The notes beneath the pieces are model-generated. The model was not told where the DNA came from. It ran no database searches and worked only from the letters and a program-made list of their open reading frames with translations. A stretch of 46,295 nt of DNA from Chloroflexota bacterium (GTDB lineage: Bacteria > Chloroflexota > Limnocylindria > P2-11E): NCBI GenBank assembly GCA_005889275.1, contig VBFI01000050.1, forward strand, positions 1 through 46,295, written 5' to 3'. Below, one piece after another: positions 1 through 11,945 of this stretch. How positions within the stretch are numbered: the stretch's first letter is position 1; each line of letters begins with the position of its first letter. The position numbers and the translations under genes are program-made.

Positions 1-128
1 CTCTCGAGACTCGGGTCGGTCCTTCCTCCGCCGCGTGGCCTCTAGAACATCCATTCTATCGCCCGAGTGCTCGCCAATCAAGCCCCGCGCAAGGAATCGC
101 GCATCACGAACGCGCTAACGTCGCGGCC

Positions 129-524
129 GTGGCCTGGAAGAGATCTCCACCCGAGCTCATCGCCGCGTTCGAGAAAGCGAAGCCGGACGACCCCGGCGTG
201 CAGTCGCGCCCGATGTTCGGGTATCCGTCCGTGTTCTGGAACGGAAACCACTTCGCGGGAACGTTCCAGGACAAGATCGTCGTGCGGATCGGCAAGGATC
301 CCGCGTTCGCTCCGGCGAAGACCGCCAAACCGTTCGAGCCGATGCCGGGGCGCGCGATGACCGGCTACATCGTCGTCCCGGACGCGATCGCGAAGAGCCC
401 GGCGAAGCTCCGCGAGTGGATCGGCGAAGCGCACGACTACGCGAAGACGCTCCCAGCGAAAGGCGCGAAACCGGTGAAGAAGCCCGCCATCCGGAAGACG
501 ACCGCGAAGAAGCCTCGCCGCTAG
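129..524 (+). CDS. TfoX N-terminal domain family protein (GTG start)
   Basis: Translation contains RPMFGYPSVFWNGNHFAGTFQDKIVVRI..., typical of TfoX_N; basic Lys/Pro/Ala-rich C-terminal tail. Confidence 0.75.
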   Translation: MAWKRSPPELIAAFEKAKPDDPGVQSRPMFGYPSVFWNGNHFAGTFQDKIVVRIGKDPAFAPAKTAKPFEPMPGRAMTGYIVVPDAIAKSPAKLREWIGEAHDYAKTLPAKGAKPVKKPAIRKTTAKKPRR

Positions 525-2425
525 CGGACCGGCATCCTCCGGGCGGCGAGCGAGATCGATGGCGTCTCCTCCGGGGCCGGCTGCTCCGTCGCGCTGATCA
601 CGACGCCCGCGGCGAGCGCGAGGATCGCGCCGACGAACGCCGCGAGCAGAAGGGCGCCCGCGCCGGGACGCGCGGCCGCGAGCGCGATGGGGGACCACGT
701 CTCGGCGAGCATGTAGAGCAGGATCGCACCGGCGGCCACGCCGGCGCCGACCGCGAAGACATAGAGCGCGAACCAGCGCTTCGGACGGCGCAGCAGCGTG
801 TCGAAGAACGTGCGCAGGAGGCGTGTCACCGTCCAGACCGCGAGCGCGGCGATCGTCCACGCGAGCATGGTCCCGATCCAGGTCTCGCTCGCGGCGCTCG
901 CCAGGCGTGAGACGAGATCCGTCATCTGCCCCCACACCACGGTCGGATCCAGCTGCATCCCGAGCGCGCCGAACCGGTCGCTCGGGTCCTGGAAGATCCG
1001 CAGCAATGCGGCCTTCGTGTCGGCCGCCCGTGCCGGATCGAAGAGCGTGTCGCGCGGGAAGAGGAGCCCGGTCTGCGCATATGGACCGAGGGACTGCACG
1101 CCGAGCGCGATCGCGAACACCATCGTGAGAAGCGCGCCGGTCGCGACCGTCAGCACGCCCAGCAACCCGAAGACCGCGGCGGTCGTGAGCACGAGCGCGG
1201 GAGCGAGCCCGAGTGGGGTGAGCACCGGCATGGCCATCGCGAGGCTGACCTGCTCGGGGGAGATGTCGCGAAGCCAGACGTAGACGCCGACGAGCGCGAA
1301 GAGGAGCGCGAGTCCCGGGACGAAGACGAAGATGAAGGCGGTCATCATCACCCAGGCGATCCCGAGCGCGATCCCGAGCTGCCCCGCGATGCCGACGACC
1401 GCGACGAGGCCCGCGGCGAGCAGCGCCCCGACGACCTCGAATCCGGCGAGCGTCGCCAGGGCGAACACCGGGAACGCGGCGAGGAACGCGAAGAAGGACT
1501 TCCGGATCGGTTGCCCGTACGCGGAGAAGAGCGCCACGACCGGGCTCTGCTCGGTCCTCGGAACGAAGTCCTGCAGGGGGTCGGCCATGACGATGCGCGT
1601 CGTCGCGAGCTCCTTGTCGATGTTCTCGATCCGCTGGAGCGCGACAGCGAGGTCGCTCGCCTTCGGGTACCGGAGGTTCGGCTGCTTCGCGAGCGCCTTC
1701 AGCACGATCGAGTCGAGCTCCTTCGGGAGGGACGGGCGCAGATGGCTCGGGGGCACGGGCTGGCGGACCACGTGATCGCGCAGCAGCACGGCCGCGTTCG
1801 TGCTCGTGAACGGCGGCTTCCCGACGAGGGCCTCGTAGACGACGAGGCCGAGGCCGTAGACGTCGGATTGCACCGTCGCGCCCTTCCCCTCGACGCGCTC
1901 GGGCGCGACATACATCGCGGTCGCGTACAGCTGCGGCGTGTCCGCATCCTCCTGCGGCGTGCGCGCGATGCCGAAGTCGCAGATCTTCGCGGCGTCGTTC
2001 GCGTCGAAGAGGATGTTGGAGGGCTTCATGTCGGCGTGGACGATGCCCTTGGAGTGCGCGAAGGCGAGCCCGTTGGCCACTTCGATCGAGACCCGCACGG
2101 CGTCGCTCGGCTTGAGCGGGCCCGCGCTCTCGATCCGCTCCTTCAGCGAACCGCCGGGTAGGTACTCCATGACGATGAACGGCGAATCGTCGACCTCACC
2201 GACGTCGTAGACGGCGACGATGTTCGGATGCGAAAGCTGCGCGAGGGCGCGCCCTTCCTTCACGAAAAGCTTGCGCAGATTCGCGTCGGCGGCCGCCTCC
2301 GGATCGAGGACCTTGAGGGCCACGTCGCGGTTCAGGGCTTGATCGCGGGCCAAGTACACCTGCGACGAGCCACCCACACCGAGCGGCTCCTCGATCTTGT
2401 AGCGACCTTGTAGTACCCGCTCCAT
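521..2425 (-). CDS. Ser/Thr protein kinase (Hanks type) with C-terminal multi-TM region
   Basis: GRYKIEEPLGVGGSSQVYLARD, VALKVLD, HADMKPSNILFD, CDFGIAR, APERVEG; hydrophobic segments in the C-terminal half. Start set at MERVLQGRYK (SD-like ggagctggga just upstream); the ORF-track start at 2563 is probably too long. Confidence 0.85.
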   Translation of the reverse strand: MERVLQGRYKIEEPLGVGGSSQVYLARDQALNRDVALKVLDPEAAADANLRKLFVKEGRALAQLSHPNIVAVYDVGEVDDSPFIVMEYLPGGSLKERIESAGPLKPSDAVRVSIEVANGLAFAHSKGIVHADMKPSNILFDANDAAKICDFGIARTPQEDADTPQLYATAMYVAPERVEGKGATVQSDVYGLGLVVYEALVGKPPFTSTNAAVLLRDHVVRQPVPPSHLRPSLPKELDSIVLKALAKQPNLRYPKASDLAVALQRIENIDKELATTRIVMADPLQDFVPRTEQSPVVALFSAYGQPIRKSFFAFLAAFPVFALATLAGFEVVGALLAAGLVAVVGIAGQLGIALGIAWVMMTAFIFVFVPGLALLFALVGVYVWLRDISPEQVSLAMAMPVLTPLGLAPALVLTTAAVFGLLGVLTVATGALLTMVFAIALGVQSLGPYAQTGLLFPRDTLFDPARAADTKAALLRIFQDPSDRFGALGMQLDPTVVWGQMTDLVSRLASAASETWIGTMLAWTIAALAVWTVTRLLRTFFDTLLRRPKRWFALYVFAVGAGVAAGAILLYMLAETWSPIALAAARPGAGALLLAAFVGAILALAAGVVISATEQPAPEETPSISLAARRMPVR

Positions 2426-2652
2426 TCCCAGCTCCGTACCCTTCCGCGGCGCACCGACTATACCCGCGGCTCTTCGTATAGCGACGTTCGTCAGCGGATT
2501 CGACATGACGTCACCGCCTTCCGCCCCACGCACCCCAGCGCATGTGGAACGACAGGCGAACAACCGCGTTTCGACTCGCCACCGAACGGATACCGACGCG
2601 ACGAGAAAACGCCGGACCGCAGGTCCGGCGTCTTCGATCTCTTGCGGCGGAG

Positions 2653-3606
2653 CTACCTGTCTTCTTTTGGCGCGGGGCTCGCGGGCGCGGGACTCTGGGG
2701 CGCCGCGGGCTTCGTGGTCCCGCCACCGGTGCGCGGGGTCATCTTCCGATCGACGAACGTCGCGATCTCGGCGGCGACCTTGTCCTTCAGCGTCTTCGTT
2801 TGGTCAGCGGTGAGCTTCTTGTCGCTCGCGGCCTGGTCGATCCGTGCGTTGGCCGCGTTCGTGAGCGCGGCGACGAGACCGTCCCGGCTCTTCCCGTTCG
2901 TCGCGTTCGCGATGTCGCCGAGGCTCTTTCCGGCCGCGAGCTGCGAGCGGAGGTCGGCGATCGGCACACCGAGGTAGCTCCGACCGGCCGCGAGCAGATC
3001 GCCGAGAACGCCCTTCACGTTGAGTGATGGCATCGCGGCGGTCGGCCGCACCGGCCACTTCCGGTCGACGAACTCGTTCACCTTGGCGGGGAGTCCGTCG
3101 CGAAGGGTCTTCGCTTGATCGTCGGTGATGCGCTTGTTCGCGAGGGCCTTGTCGATGTCGGCGTTGCCCGCGAGGCTCAGCGCCGCGACCAGGCCCGCCC
3201 GGTTCTTTCCGTTCGTGCCGTCGGCGATCGCCGCGAGGCTCGTCCCCGGCAGCTTCGCCTGAAGTTCCTTCGGGGAAAGGCCCAGGTACTGGGCCGACGT
3301 CGAGAGGAAGTCACGGAGCACCGCCTCGACCTTCGCCCGCGGTGAGCGATCGTTGACCGCGGCGAGGATCGTCGTCTCCTGGGTCTGGGTGATGACGCCC
3401 TTGGCGACGAGCCCATCGAGGAGATCCTTCAGCTTGTCCTGGGGCTTCGGCTTCTCCACCGCGGACTGGGCGCCGGTCGGGGCGACGAAGGCGCGCGTGC
3501 CGCCGCCGGTGTCCGGTGCGAACGCGGCGAGGGCGACCATTCCAAAGAGGCCGAGGCCCGCCACGCCGGCGCCGGCCGCGATCGCGAGCTTGCGGTGGAT
3601 ACGCAT
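2653..3606 (-). CDS. secreted protein with two ~100-aa internal repeats
   Basis: N-terminal signal/TM (KLAIAAGAGVAGLGLFGMVALAAFA); two copies of YLG..-L-..SL..IA..TNGK.R.GLVAAL..A.NA.ID.A..K..T.DQ.KTL-..FVDRK; Pro/Ala C-terminal tail. Confidence 0.65.
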   Translation of the reverse strand: MRIHRKLAIAAGAGVAGLGLFGMVALAAFAPDTGGGTRAFVAPTGAQSAVEKPKPQDKLKDLLDGLVAKGVITQTQETTILAAVNDRSPRAKVEAVLRDFLSTSAQYLGLSPKELQAKLPGTSLAAIADGTNGKNRAGLVAALSLAGNADIDKALANKRITDDQAKTLRDGLPAKVNEFVDRKWPVRPTAAMPSLNVKGVLGDLLAAGRSYLGVPIADLRSQLAAGKSLGDIANATNGKSRDGLVAALTNAANARIDQAASDKKLTADQTKTLKDKVAAEIATFVDRKMTPRTGGGTTKPAAPQSPAPASPAPKEDR

Positions 3607-3733
3607 CCTTCATCACTCCCCACGAGATTTCTCGCTAGGCGTACCACCGGTCTAACGCGCCGGTTTCGGTAACGGTGCATCCAGACAGGCGCCGCGTCCA
3701 CTCCTTACACGCGGTTAACATCCTGGGTGCCCC

Positions 3734-5149
3734 GTGCGCATCACGTTCGCGGCCGCCGAGGTCGCCCCCTACGCCAAGGTCGGCGGCCTCGCCGATGTCG
3801 CCGGCTCGCTGCCGCAGGCGCTGGCCGCGCTTGGTCACGACGTCCGCGTATACGTCCCGTATCACCGGACCATCGATGAGGCGAAGTTCGGCATCCCCGC
3901 GTCGGGCCGGACGCGCTCCGTCCCCTACGGTGCGGCGCACGCGCGGATCGAATACCCGGAGATCACGCGTGACGGCGCGCGCGTCGTGTTCGTCCGGAGC
4001 TTTCGCATCGGTCGCGACAAGGTCTACGGCTACCCCGACGACGCCAAGCGCTATGCGCTCTTCTGCCGCGCGGTCCTCGCCGACCTCGCGGACGGGCCGC
4101 CCGACGTCGTCCACGCGCACGACTGGCATGCGGCGCTCCTCGTCCCGCTCGCGGCGAAGGCGCGCGAGCTTCGCGGGTCGGCCACCGCGTTCACCATCCA
4201 CAACCTCGCCTACCAGGGGCGCACGAGCGCCGATGTCCTGCGGCTCGTAGGCCTGGCGCGGTCGCGTCTTGCGATCGAGGGCCGCGACGAAGCGAATCCG
4301 ATGGCGCGCGCGATCGCGGCCGCCGACGTCGTCTCGACGGTGAGCGAGCGGTATGCCGAGGAGATCCTCACGCCGGAGTTCGGCGAAGGACTCGACGGTC
4401 TTCTGCGCGAGCGGCGCGACGACCTCTGGGGCATCACCAACGGCATCGACACGAACTTCTTCGATCCCGCGCGCGACCCGCACATCGGGGCGCACTACAC
4501 CGCCGACGACCAGAAGGGAAAGGCCGCGTGCAAGGCCGCGCTCCAAAAGGAGACCGGGCTGTCGGTCGATCCCGCCGCCCCGGTGTTCGGAGTGATCGGC
4601 AGGCTCGTCGAGCAGAAGGGCGTCGACCTGCTCACCGCGGTCGCGCCGTGGCTGCTCGAGAAGGGCGGCCAGCTCGTCGTCCTCGGCACCGGCGAGCCTG
4701 CGTACGAGGCGAAATGGCGTGAGCTCGCCGCGAAGGCGAAGGGCAAGGCGGCGCTCACGCTCGGCTTCGACGCGGCGCTGGCGCAACGGATCTACGCCGG
4801 ATCCGACTTCTTCCTGATGCCATCGCGATTCGAGCCGTGCGGGCTGGGGCAGCTCATCTCGCTCCGCTACGGCACCATCCCGATCGTGCGGGCTGTCGGC
4901 GGTCTTGCGGACACCGTGCATGACCTCGACGCGCACGCCGGAAAGGGGAACGGGTTCTCCTTCGGCAAGTACGAAGCGGCCGCCTTCGCGGACGCGATCC
5001 AGCGCGCGCTCCACCGTTACCGTGCCGACGGCGAGCCGTGGTCGGCGCTGCGTGCGCGGGCGATGCGCGAGGACCACTCCTGGACCGCCTCGGCGAAGCG
5101 CTACGTCGAGATGTACGCGGCAGCGTCGAAAGCGCGGCGCGCGGCATGA
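3734..5149 (+). CDS. glgA: glycogen/starch synthase (GT5)
   Basis: AAAEVAPYAKVGGLADVAGSLPQALAALGHDV N-terminus, GVIGRLVEQKGVDLL, MPSRFEPCGLGQLISLRYGTIPIVRAVGGLADTV. Confidence 0.95.
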   Translation: MRITFAAAEVAPYAKVGGLADVAGSLPQALAALGHDVRVYVPYHRTIDEAKFGIPASGRTRSVPYGAAHARIEYPEITRDGARVVFVRSFRIGRDKVYGYPDDAKRYALFCRAVLADLADGPPDVVHAHDWHAALLVPLAAKARELRGSATAFTIHNLAYQGRTSADVLRLVGLARSRLAIEGRDEANPMARAIAAADVVSTVSERYAEEILTPEFGEGLDGLLRERRDDLWGITNGIDTNFFDPARDPHIGAHYTADDQKGKAACKAALQKETGLSVDPAAPVFGVIGRLVEQKGVDLLTAVAPWLLEKGGQLVVLGTGEPAYEAKWRELAAKAKGKAALTLGFDAALAQRIYAGSDFFLMPSRFEPCGLGQLISLRYGTIPIVRAVGGLADTVHDLDAHAGKGNGFSFGKYEAAAFADAIQRALHRYRADGEPWSALRARAMREDHSWTASAKRYVEMYAAASKARRAA

Positions 5150-6234
5150 AGACCGACGTACGAGCCGCGATCGGCGAGCTCGAGGAGCTCATCGCCTCGC
5201 TCCCGACGGACGCGCGGGCCGCCGCGGAGCGGATCTTCGCGGTCACGACCTCGGTCGGCCGGCTCGATCCGCCGAGCGAGATGCACGACTGGATCACGAA
5301 GCAGTTCGGATCCGTCGAAGCCGTGACCTCGCAGCGCATCATCCGCGTCACGAACCTCGTCACGCTCGAGGGCGCGCTCTTCAACGAGCTCCGCGCGCTG
5401 CGGCCCGCCGAGGTGAAGGGCGCGAACGAGGTACGCGAGACGATCGAGCGGTCGCGAGGCGACCCGTTTGATCGTCCGGAGACCGGGACGCCGGCGGACA
5501 CGTTCGGCAGGATCCGGGGCGAGCATGGCATCACCGCCTCGAACATCGCGAAGTACGACGCCTACCACGGCGTCCTCGTGTTCGACGAGCACGATCCACT
5601 CGTGCCCATGGACGAGGCGGTGATCCGTGACCGCCTGCTCACGGCTCGCCGCTGGGCGCTCGCCGCGTCCGAGGAGGACCCCGCCGCGAACTACTACTTC
5701 CTCCTCTGGAACTGCCTGTGGCGCGCGGGCGGCTCGATCGTCCACGGCCACATGCAGATGACCGTCACACGCGGGATGCACTATCCACGGGTCGAGATGC
5801 TGCGACGCCGCGCGCTCGCGTACGACGAGGAGCACGGCCGCGACTACTTCGACGATCTGTGGCTCGTTCACGAGGCGCTCGGCCTCGGACACGATCGCGA
5901 CGGTGCCCGCGTCTTCGCATCGCTCGCGCCGATCAAGGAGAGCGAGGTCGTCGTCCTCGGACGAGCCGGCGAGGACGAGAGCGCCCTCGCTCCGGCTATC
6001 ACCCGGGTGATCGCCGCGTATCGTTCGCGTGGCGTCGTCGCGTACAACCTGGCGCTGCTGTTGCCGCCGCTCGCGGCCGATGGCAGCGACTGGCGTCGCT
6101 TTCCGCCACAGGCGCGCCTCGTCGATCGCGGCGATCCGGCGAACAAGACGAGCGACATCGGCGGCATGGAGCTGTACGCCGCCGGCGTTGTGGCGGGGGA
6201 TCCTTTCAGGCTCGCGGAGGTGTTGCGCTCCTAA
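5146..6234 (+). CDS. GalT/HIT-like nucleotidyltransferase-type protein
   Basis: GGSIVHGHMQMTVTRG resembles the HxHxQ motif of GalT-like proteins; ATGA overlap with glgA stop. Confidence 0.6.
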   Translation: MKTDVRAAIGELEELIASLPTDARAAAERIFAVTTSVGRLDPPSEMHDWITKQFGSVEAVTSQRIIRVTNLVTLEGALFNELRALRPAEVKGANEVRETIERSRGDPFDRPETGTPADTFGRIRGEHGITASNIAKYDAYHGVLVFDEHDPLVPMDEAVIRDRLLTARRWALAASEEDPAANYYFLLWNCLWRAGGSIVHGHMQMTVTRGMHYPRVEMLRRRALAYDEEHGRDYFDDLWLVHEALGLGHDRDGARVFASLAPIKESEVVVLGRAGEDESALAPAITRVIAAYRSRGVVAYNLALLLPPLAADGSDWRRFPPQARLVDRGDPANKTSDIGGMELYAAGVVAGDPFRLAEVLRS

Positions 6235-6260
6235 CGCGCAGATCCGAGCCCAGAGTGCTA

Positions 6261-6290
6261 TTGACGCTCGCTTCCTCCCTTGCGTAGTGT
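6261..6290 (+). promoter_or_regulatory. sigma70-type promoter for the NUDIX-like gene
   Basis: TTGACG (6261-6266) - N18 - TAGTGT (6285-6290), 8 nt before the GTG start. Confidence 0.5.
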
Positions 6291-6298
6291 GCGGGCCA

Positions 6299-6751
6299 GT
6301 GGCCGAACACTCATTCGTTTCTCGGCGAGACAACACCTTCCGCGAGTACCCGCCCGCGTCGGCCCAGCTCGCGATGATCGTCGCCTTCTACGGCGAGATG
6401 ACCGTGTGGATCCGCAAGCCGGACGCGGCCGGGTGGCACTTTCCGACGAGCGGCCGTAAGGCCGGCGAGACCATCCTCGAAGTCGCCAAGCGTGAGCTCT
6501 GGGATTCCGCGCGGATCGTGGCGCCCCGTCTCGACCTCCTCGGCGCGGTCCGCTACCTGACCCCGAAGTCGACCACCGCGTACGTCTACATGTGCGAGGT
6601 GAGCCACCTTTCCTGGTGGTACGAGGCACCGGACAGAGAGAAGGTCGCCGAGATGGGCATCTTCCGCGGCGCGCCCGCGCCGCTCGCTTCGACCTCGGTC
6701 GAGCTCGTCCTGGACGCAGCCCTGCGCGCCCGCCGCACCGGCCTGCGCTAG
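6299..6751 (+). CDS. NUDIX-like hydrolase (YtkD-like, degenerate Nudix box)
   Basis: SGRKAGETILEVAKRELWDSARI approximates Gx5Ex7REUxEExGU; GTG start. Confidence 0.55.
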   Translation: MAEHSFVSRRDNTFREYPPASAQLAMIVAFYGEMTVWIRKPDAAGWHFPTSGRKAGETILEVAKRELWDSARIVAPRLDLLGAVRYLTPKSTTAYVYMCEVSHLSWWYEAPDREKVAEMGIFRGAPAPLASTSVELVLDAALRARRTGLR

Positions 6752-6833
6752 GTAACGACCGCGTAACGACGAGCGGGCGGACGGTCGCCAAAAACACCAG
6801 CTGGCATCCGGTTTGCGCTGCCCCGAAACCCTG

Positions 6834-7014
6834 ATGGACGAGGAATCCGCACGCCTGGTGAGGACCTGGGTCCGCCTTGCCGATGAGGCGACGGGTCGCC
6901 GCTCCGAGGAAGGCATTTGCGACCACTGCGGCAAGCGCGAGTACCTGAGCCCAGAGGGCGCGGAGCGTCTTTGCGTGCAGTGCTACCTCGACGGCGCGGC
7001 GGAGGCGCGACGGG

Positions 7015-7022
<8 letters not shown>
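6834..7022 (+). CDS. small zinc-ribbon-like protein
   Basis: CDHCGKREYLSPEGAERLCVQCYLDG: two CxxC pairs; start set at MDEESARL. Confidence 0.5.
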
Positions 7023-9275
<2,253 letters not shown>

Positions 9276-9279
<4 letters not shown>

Positions 9280-10484
9280 CCGATCCGGCGACCGTCAACT
9301 CACCGGGGTTCATCGACCTCCACGCCCACCTGCGTGAGCCGGGCTTTGAAGAGGCCGAAACGATCGCGACCGGAGCGCGTGCCGCGATTGGCGGGGGCTT
9401 CACCACGATCTGCGCGATGCCGAACACCGAGCCGGCGATCGACTCGCCGGGCCTCGTGGCCGAGCTCCTCTCGCGCGCGGCCGCGGCCGGCGGCGCGCGC
9501 GTGCTCGCGATCGCGACGATCACGCGCGGACGGCGGGGGAAAGAGCTCGCCGATCTCGTGGAGCTCGCCGCGGCGGGCGCGGTCGCGTTCTCGGACGACG
9601 GCGCGCCCGTCGAAGACCCGCGGCTCTTCCGGCACGCCCTCGAGTACGCGCGCACGCTCGGGCTGCTCGTCATCGAGCATCCGCAGGATCTCGCGCTCTC
9701 GGCGAAGGGCGTCATGCACGAGGGTGCGGTCTCCGCGCGGCTCGGCCTTCCGGGGATGCCCGCGGCGGCGGAGGAGACGGCGGTCGCGAGAGACCTCGCG
9801 CTCGCGCGTCTCGCCGGCGGCCGGCTCCACCTCACGCACCTCTCGACGGCCGGTTCGGTGGAGCTGGTGCGGCGCGCGAAGGCGGAGGGGATCGCGGTCA
9901 GCTGCGATGTCACGCCGCATCACCTCGCGATGACCGACACCTGGGTGGCGGGGTCGCGCGCGTTCGCCTGGGAGGATCCACACAAGATCCCGTCCGCGCC
10001 GCCGTACGAGTCGTCGACGAAGGTGAACCCACCGCTGCGCACGCTCGCCGACGTCCGCGCCCTCTGGGAGGGCCTCGCCGACGGGACGATCGACGCGATC
10101 GCGACGGATCACGCGCCGCATGCCTCGGTGCGCAAGGACGTGGAGTACGACCAGGCGGCATTCGGGATCTCCGGTCTCGAGACCGCGCTGCCGCTGGTCC
10201 TCGGCGGCGTGCGTGCCGGCTGGGCGTCGCTCGAGGTGGTCCTCGGCGCGCTGACGACCGGCCCGGCGCGGGTCCTCGGCATCGAGCTGCCATCGGGCGA
10301 CCGGCTCGTCGTCGAGCCGGACCACGAATGGACCGTGACCGCGGAAGGCCTCATCTCGAAGGGGAAGAACACGCCGCTCCTCGGACGGACGCTTCAGGGC
10401 CGCGTTCGAGACGTCGCGATCGGTCGCGCGCGAATGGAGAAGAAAGGTGCGGGTCTCGGTGCGGAAGCGATCGCCGGTCGCTGA
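9276..10484 (+). CDS. pyrC: dihydroorotase
   Basis: FIDLHAHLREPGFEEAETIATGARAAIGGGFTTICAMPNTEP; IATDHAPHA; GTGA overlap with pyrB. Track ORF 8919-10484 is over-extended. Confidence 0.93.
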
Positions 10485-10497
10485 GCTCGAAGGGCAG

Positions 10498-10527
10498 TTG
10501 CATCTTTATGCACCATCGACGTATAGT
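10498..10527 (+). promoter_or_regulatory. sigma70-type promoter upstream of carA
   Basis: TTGCAT (10498-10503) - N18 - TATAGT (10522-10527), 9 nt before the carA ATG. Confidence 0.6.
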
Positions 10528-10536
10528 TATGCATCG

Positions 10537-11667
10537 ATGACCAGGGCGGCGGTCCTCGGGCTGGAAGACGGCTCGGTCTGGTGGGGAGAGGCGTTCGGCG
10601 ATGCGTCGCCCGCGTCGGGCGAGGTCGTGTTCAACACGGCGATGACCGGGTACCAGGAGATCGCCTCGGACGCGTCGTACAACGGCCAGATGGTCGTGCT
10701 GACGTACCCCCTCATCGGAAGCTACGGCACGTTCGACCGCGCCGCGGAGAGCCGGCGTCCCTGGGTCGAGGCGCTGGTCGTCCGCGAGCTCGTCGAGAGC
10801 TGCCGCGCCGGCACCGGCGACCTCGACGCCTACCTGCGGTCGTACGGCGTCCCCGGGCTCCTCGGGATCGACACGCGCGCGCTCGTCCGCCGGCTACGCG
10901 CGAAAGGAACGCTCCGCGGCGCGATCCTGCAGGTGCCGCCCCATCGATCGCAGGATCCCGACATCGCGCGCGAGGCCGTCGCGAAGGCGCAGGCGACGCC
11001 GCCACTCGCCGCGAAGCCGCTCGTCGTCGAGTCCACCGGGCTCGCCCGCCAGTCAGGCAGCGGTCCGAAGGTCGCGCTCCTCGACACCGGGGTGAAGGAG
11101 AACCAGATCCGGTGCCTCGTCCGCGAGGGCGCGACGGTGCGCGTGTTTCCCGCGACGTCGACCGCGCGCGACGTCCTCTCGTGGTCGCCGGACGGGATCG
11201 TCATCTCGAACGGGCCCGGGGATCCCGCCGCGATCCCGCACGTCGCGGCGACCACCCGAACCCTCCTCGACGCCGCGGCGCAGCGCGGCACGCAGCGGGC
11301 CCTGCCGATCCTCGGGATCTGCCTCGGCCACCAGCTCGTGGGCCGCGCGATCGGCGCGACGACGTCGCGGCTTCCGTTCGGCCACCACGGCGCGAACCAT
11401 CCGGTGCAGGACCTGCGAACCGGAAGGGTGGTCATCACGTCACAGAACCATGAGTTCCAGATCGACGAGCACTCGATCCCCTCCGACTCGGGATTCCTGG
11501 TGAGCGCCCGCAACCTAAACGACGGATCGGTCGAGGGGCTGCGGCACGAGATCCTCCCGATCCGCACGTACCAGTACCACCCAGAGGGCGCGCCCGGGCC
11601 GCGCGACAACGAGCCGGCGTTCGAGGTGTTCATGAGCGACGTTCGCGTCGCCGTGGCGATGAAATGA
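10537..11667 (+). CDS. carA: carbamoyl-phosphate synthase small subunit
   Basis: LEDGSVWWGEAFG, GEVVFNTAMTGYQEI, LGICLGHQLVGRAIGA, TSQNHEFQID. Confidence 0.95.
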   Translation: MTRAAVLGLEDGSVWWGEAFGDASPASGEVVFNTAMTGYQEIASDASYNGQMVVLTYPLIGSYGTFDRAAESRRPWVEALVVRELVESCRAGTGDLDAYLRSYGVPGLLGIDTRALVRRLRAKGTLRGAILQVPPHRSQDPDIAREAVAKAQATPPLAAKPLVVESTGLARQSGSGPKVALLDTGVKENQIRCLVREGATVRVFPATSTARDVLSWSPDGIVISNGPGDPAAIPHVAATTRTLLDAAAQRGTQRALPILGICLGHQLVGRAIGATTSRLPFGHHGANHPVQDLRTGRVVITSQNHEFQIDEHSIPSDSGFLVSARNLNDGSVEGLRHEILPIRTYQYHPEGAPGPRDNEPAFEVFMSDVRVAVAMK

Positions 11668-11945
11668 AACGCGCTCTCGGCAAGCTCCTGACGCCGCCGG
11701 ACCTTCGCGCCCGGCTCGCTTCCTCGGGCCAGGATGCGAAGGCGTGGCGAGCGCTCACGCCATCGGCCCGAAGGATGGGCGCGCACTGGATCAACGGTGC
11801 AAAAAGCCCCGACGTGCGTGACTGGCGGATCGCGGACGTGCTTCGACGCGCTCACAGGTATGAGCGCGGTGAGGGGCCATTCTATCCCCGCAACGACGAA
11901 CAGCATCTGCTCTCCCGACGTGGAGCGGGCCGAAGCCCCCGATGA
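11664..11945 (+). CDS. YdeI/OmpD-associated C-terminal-like small protein
   Basis: [34 protein letters not shown] resembles the YdeI/OmdA C-terminal motif; ATGA overlaps with both carA and carB. Confidence 0.6.
   Translation: MKRALGKLLTPPDLRARLASSGQDAKAWRALTPSARRMGAHWINGAKSPDVRDWRIADVLRRAHRYERGEGPFYPRNDEQHLLSRRGAGRSPR

Noticed and set aside
3623-3634. Inverted repeat CGAGA-TT-TCTCG
   Set aside because: Too short to support an operator or terminator claim on its own
3635-5077. 480-aa minus-strand ORF opposite glgA
   Set aside because: Antisense artefact; glgA motifs are clear on plus strand
6752-6833. Direct repeat gtaacgac-cgc-gtaacgac
   Set aside because: Only two 8-bp copies; no further evidence of function
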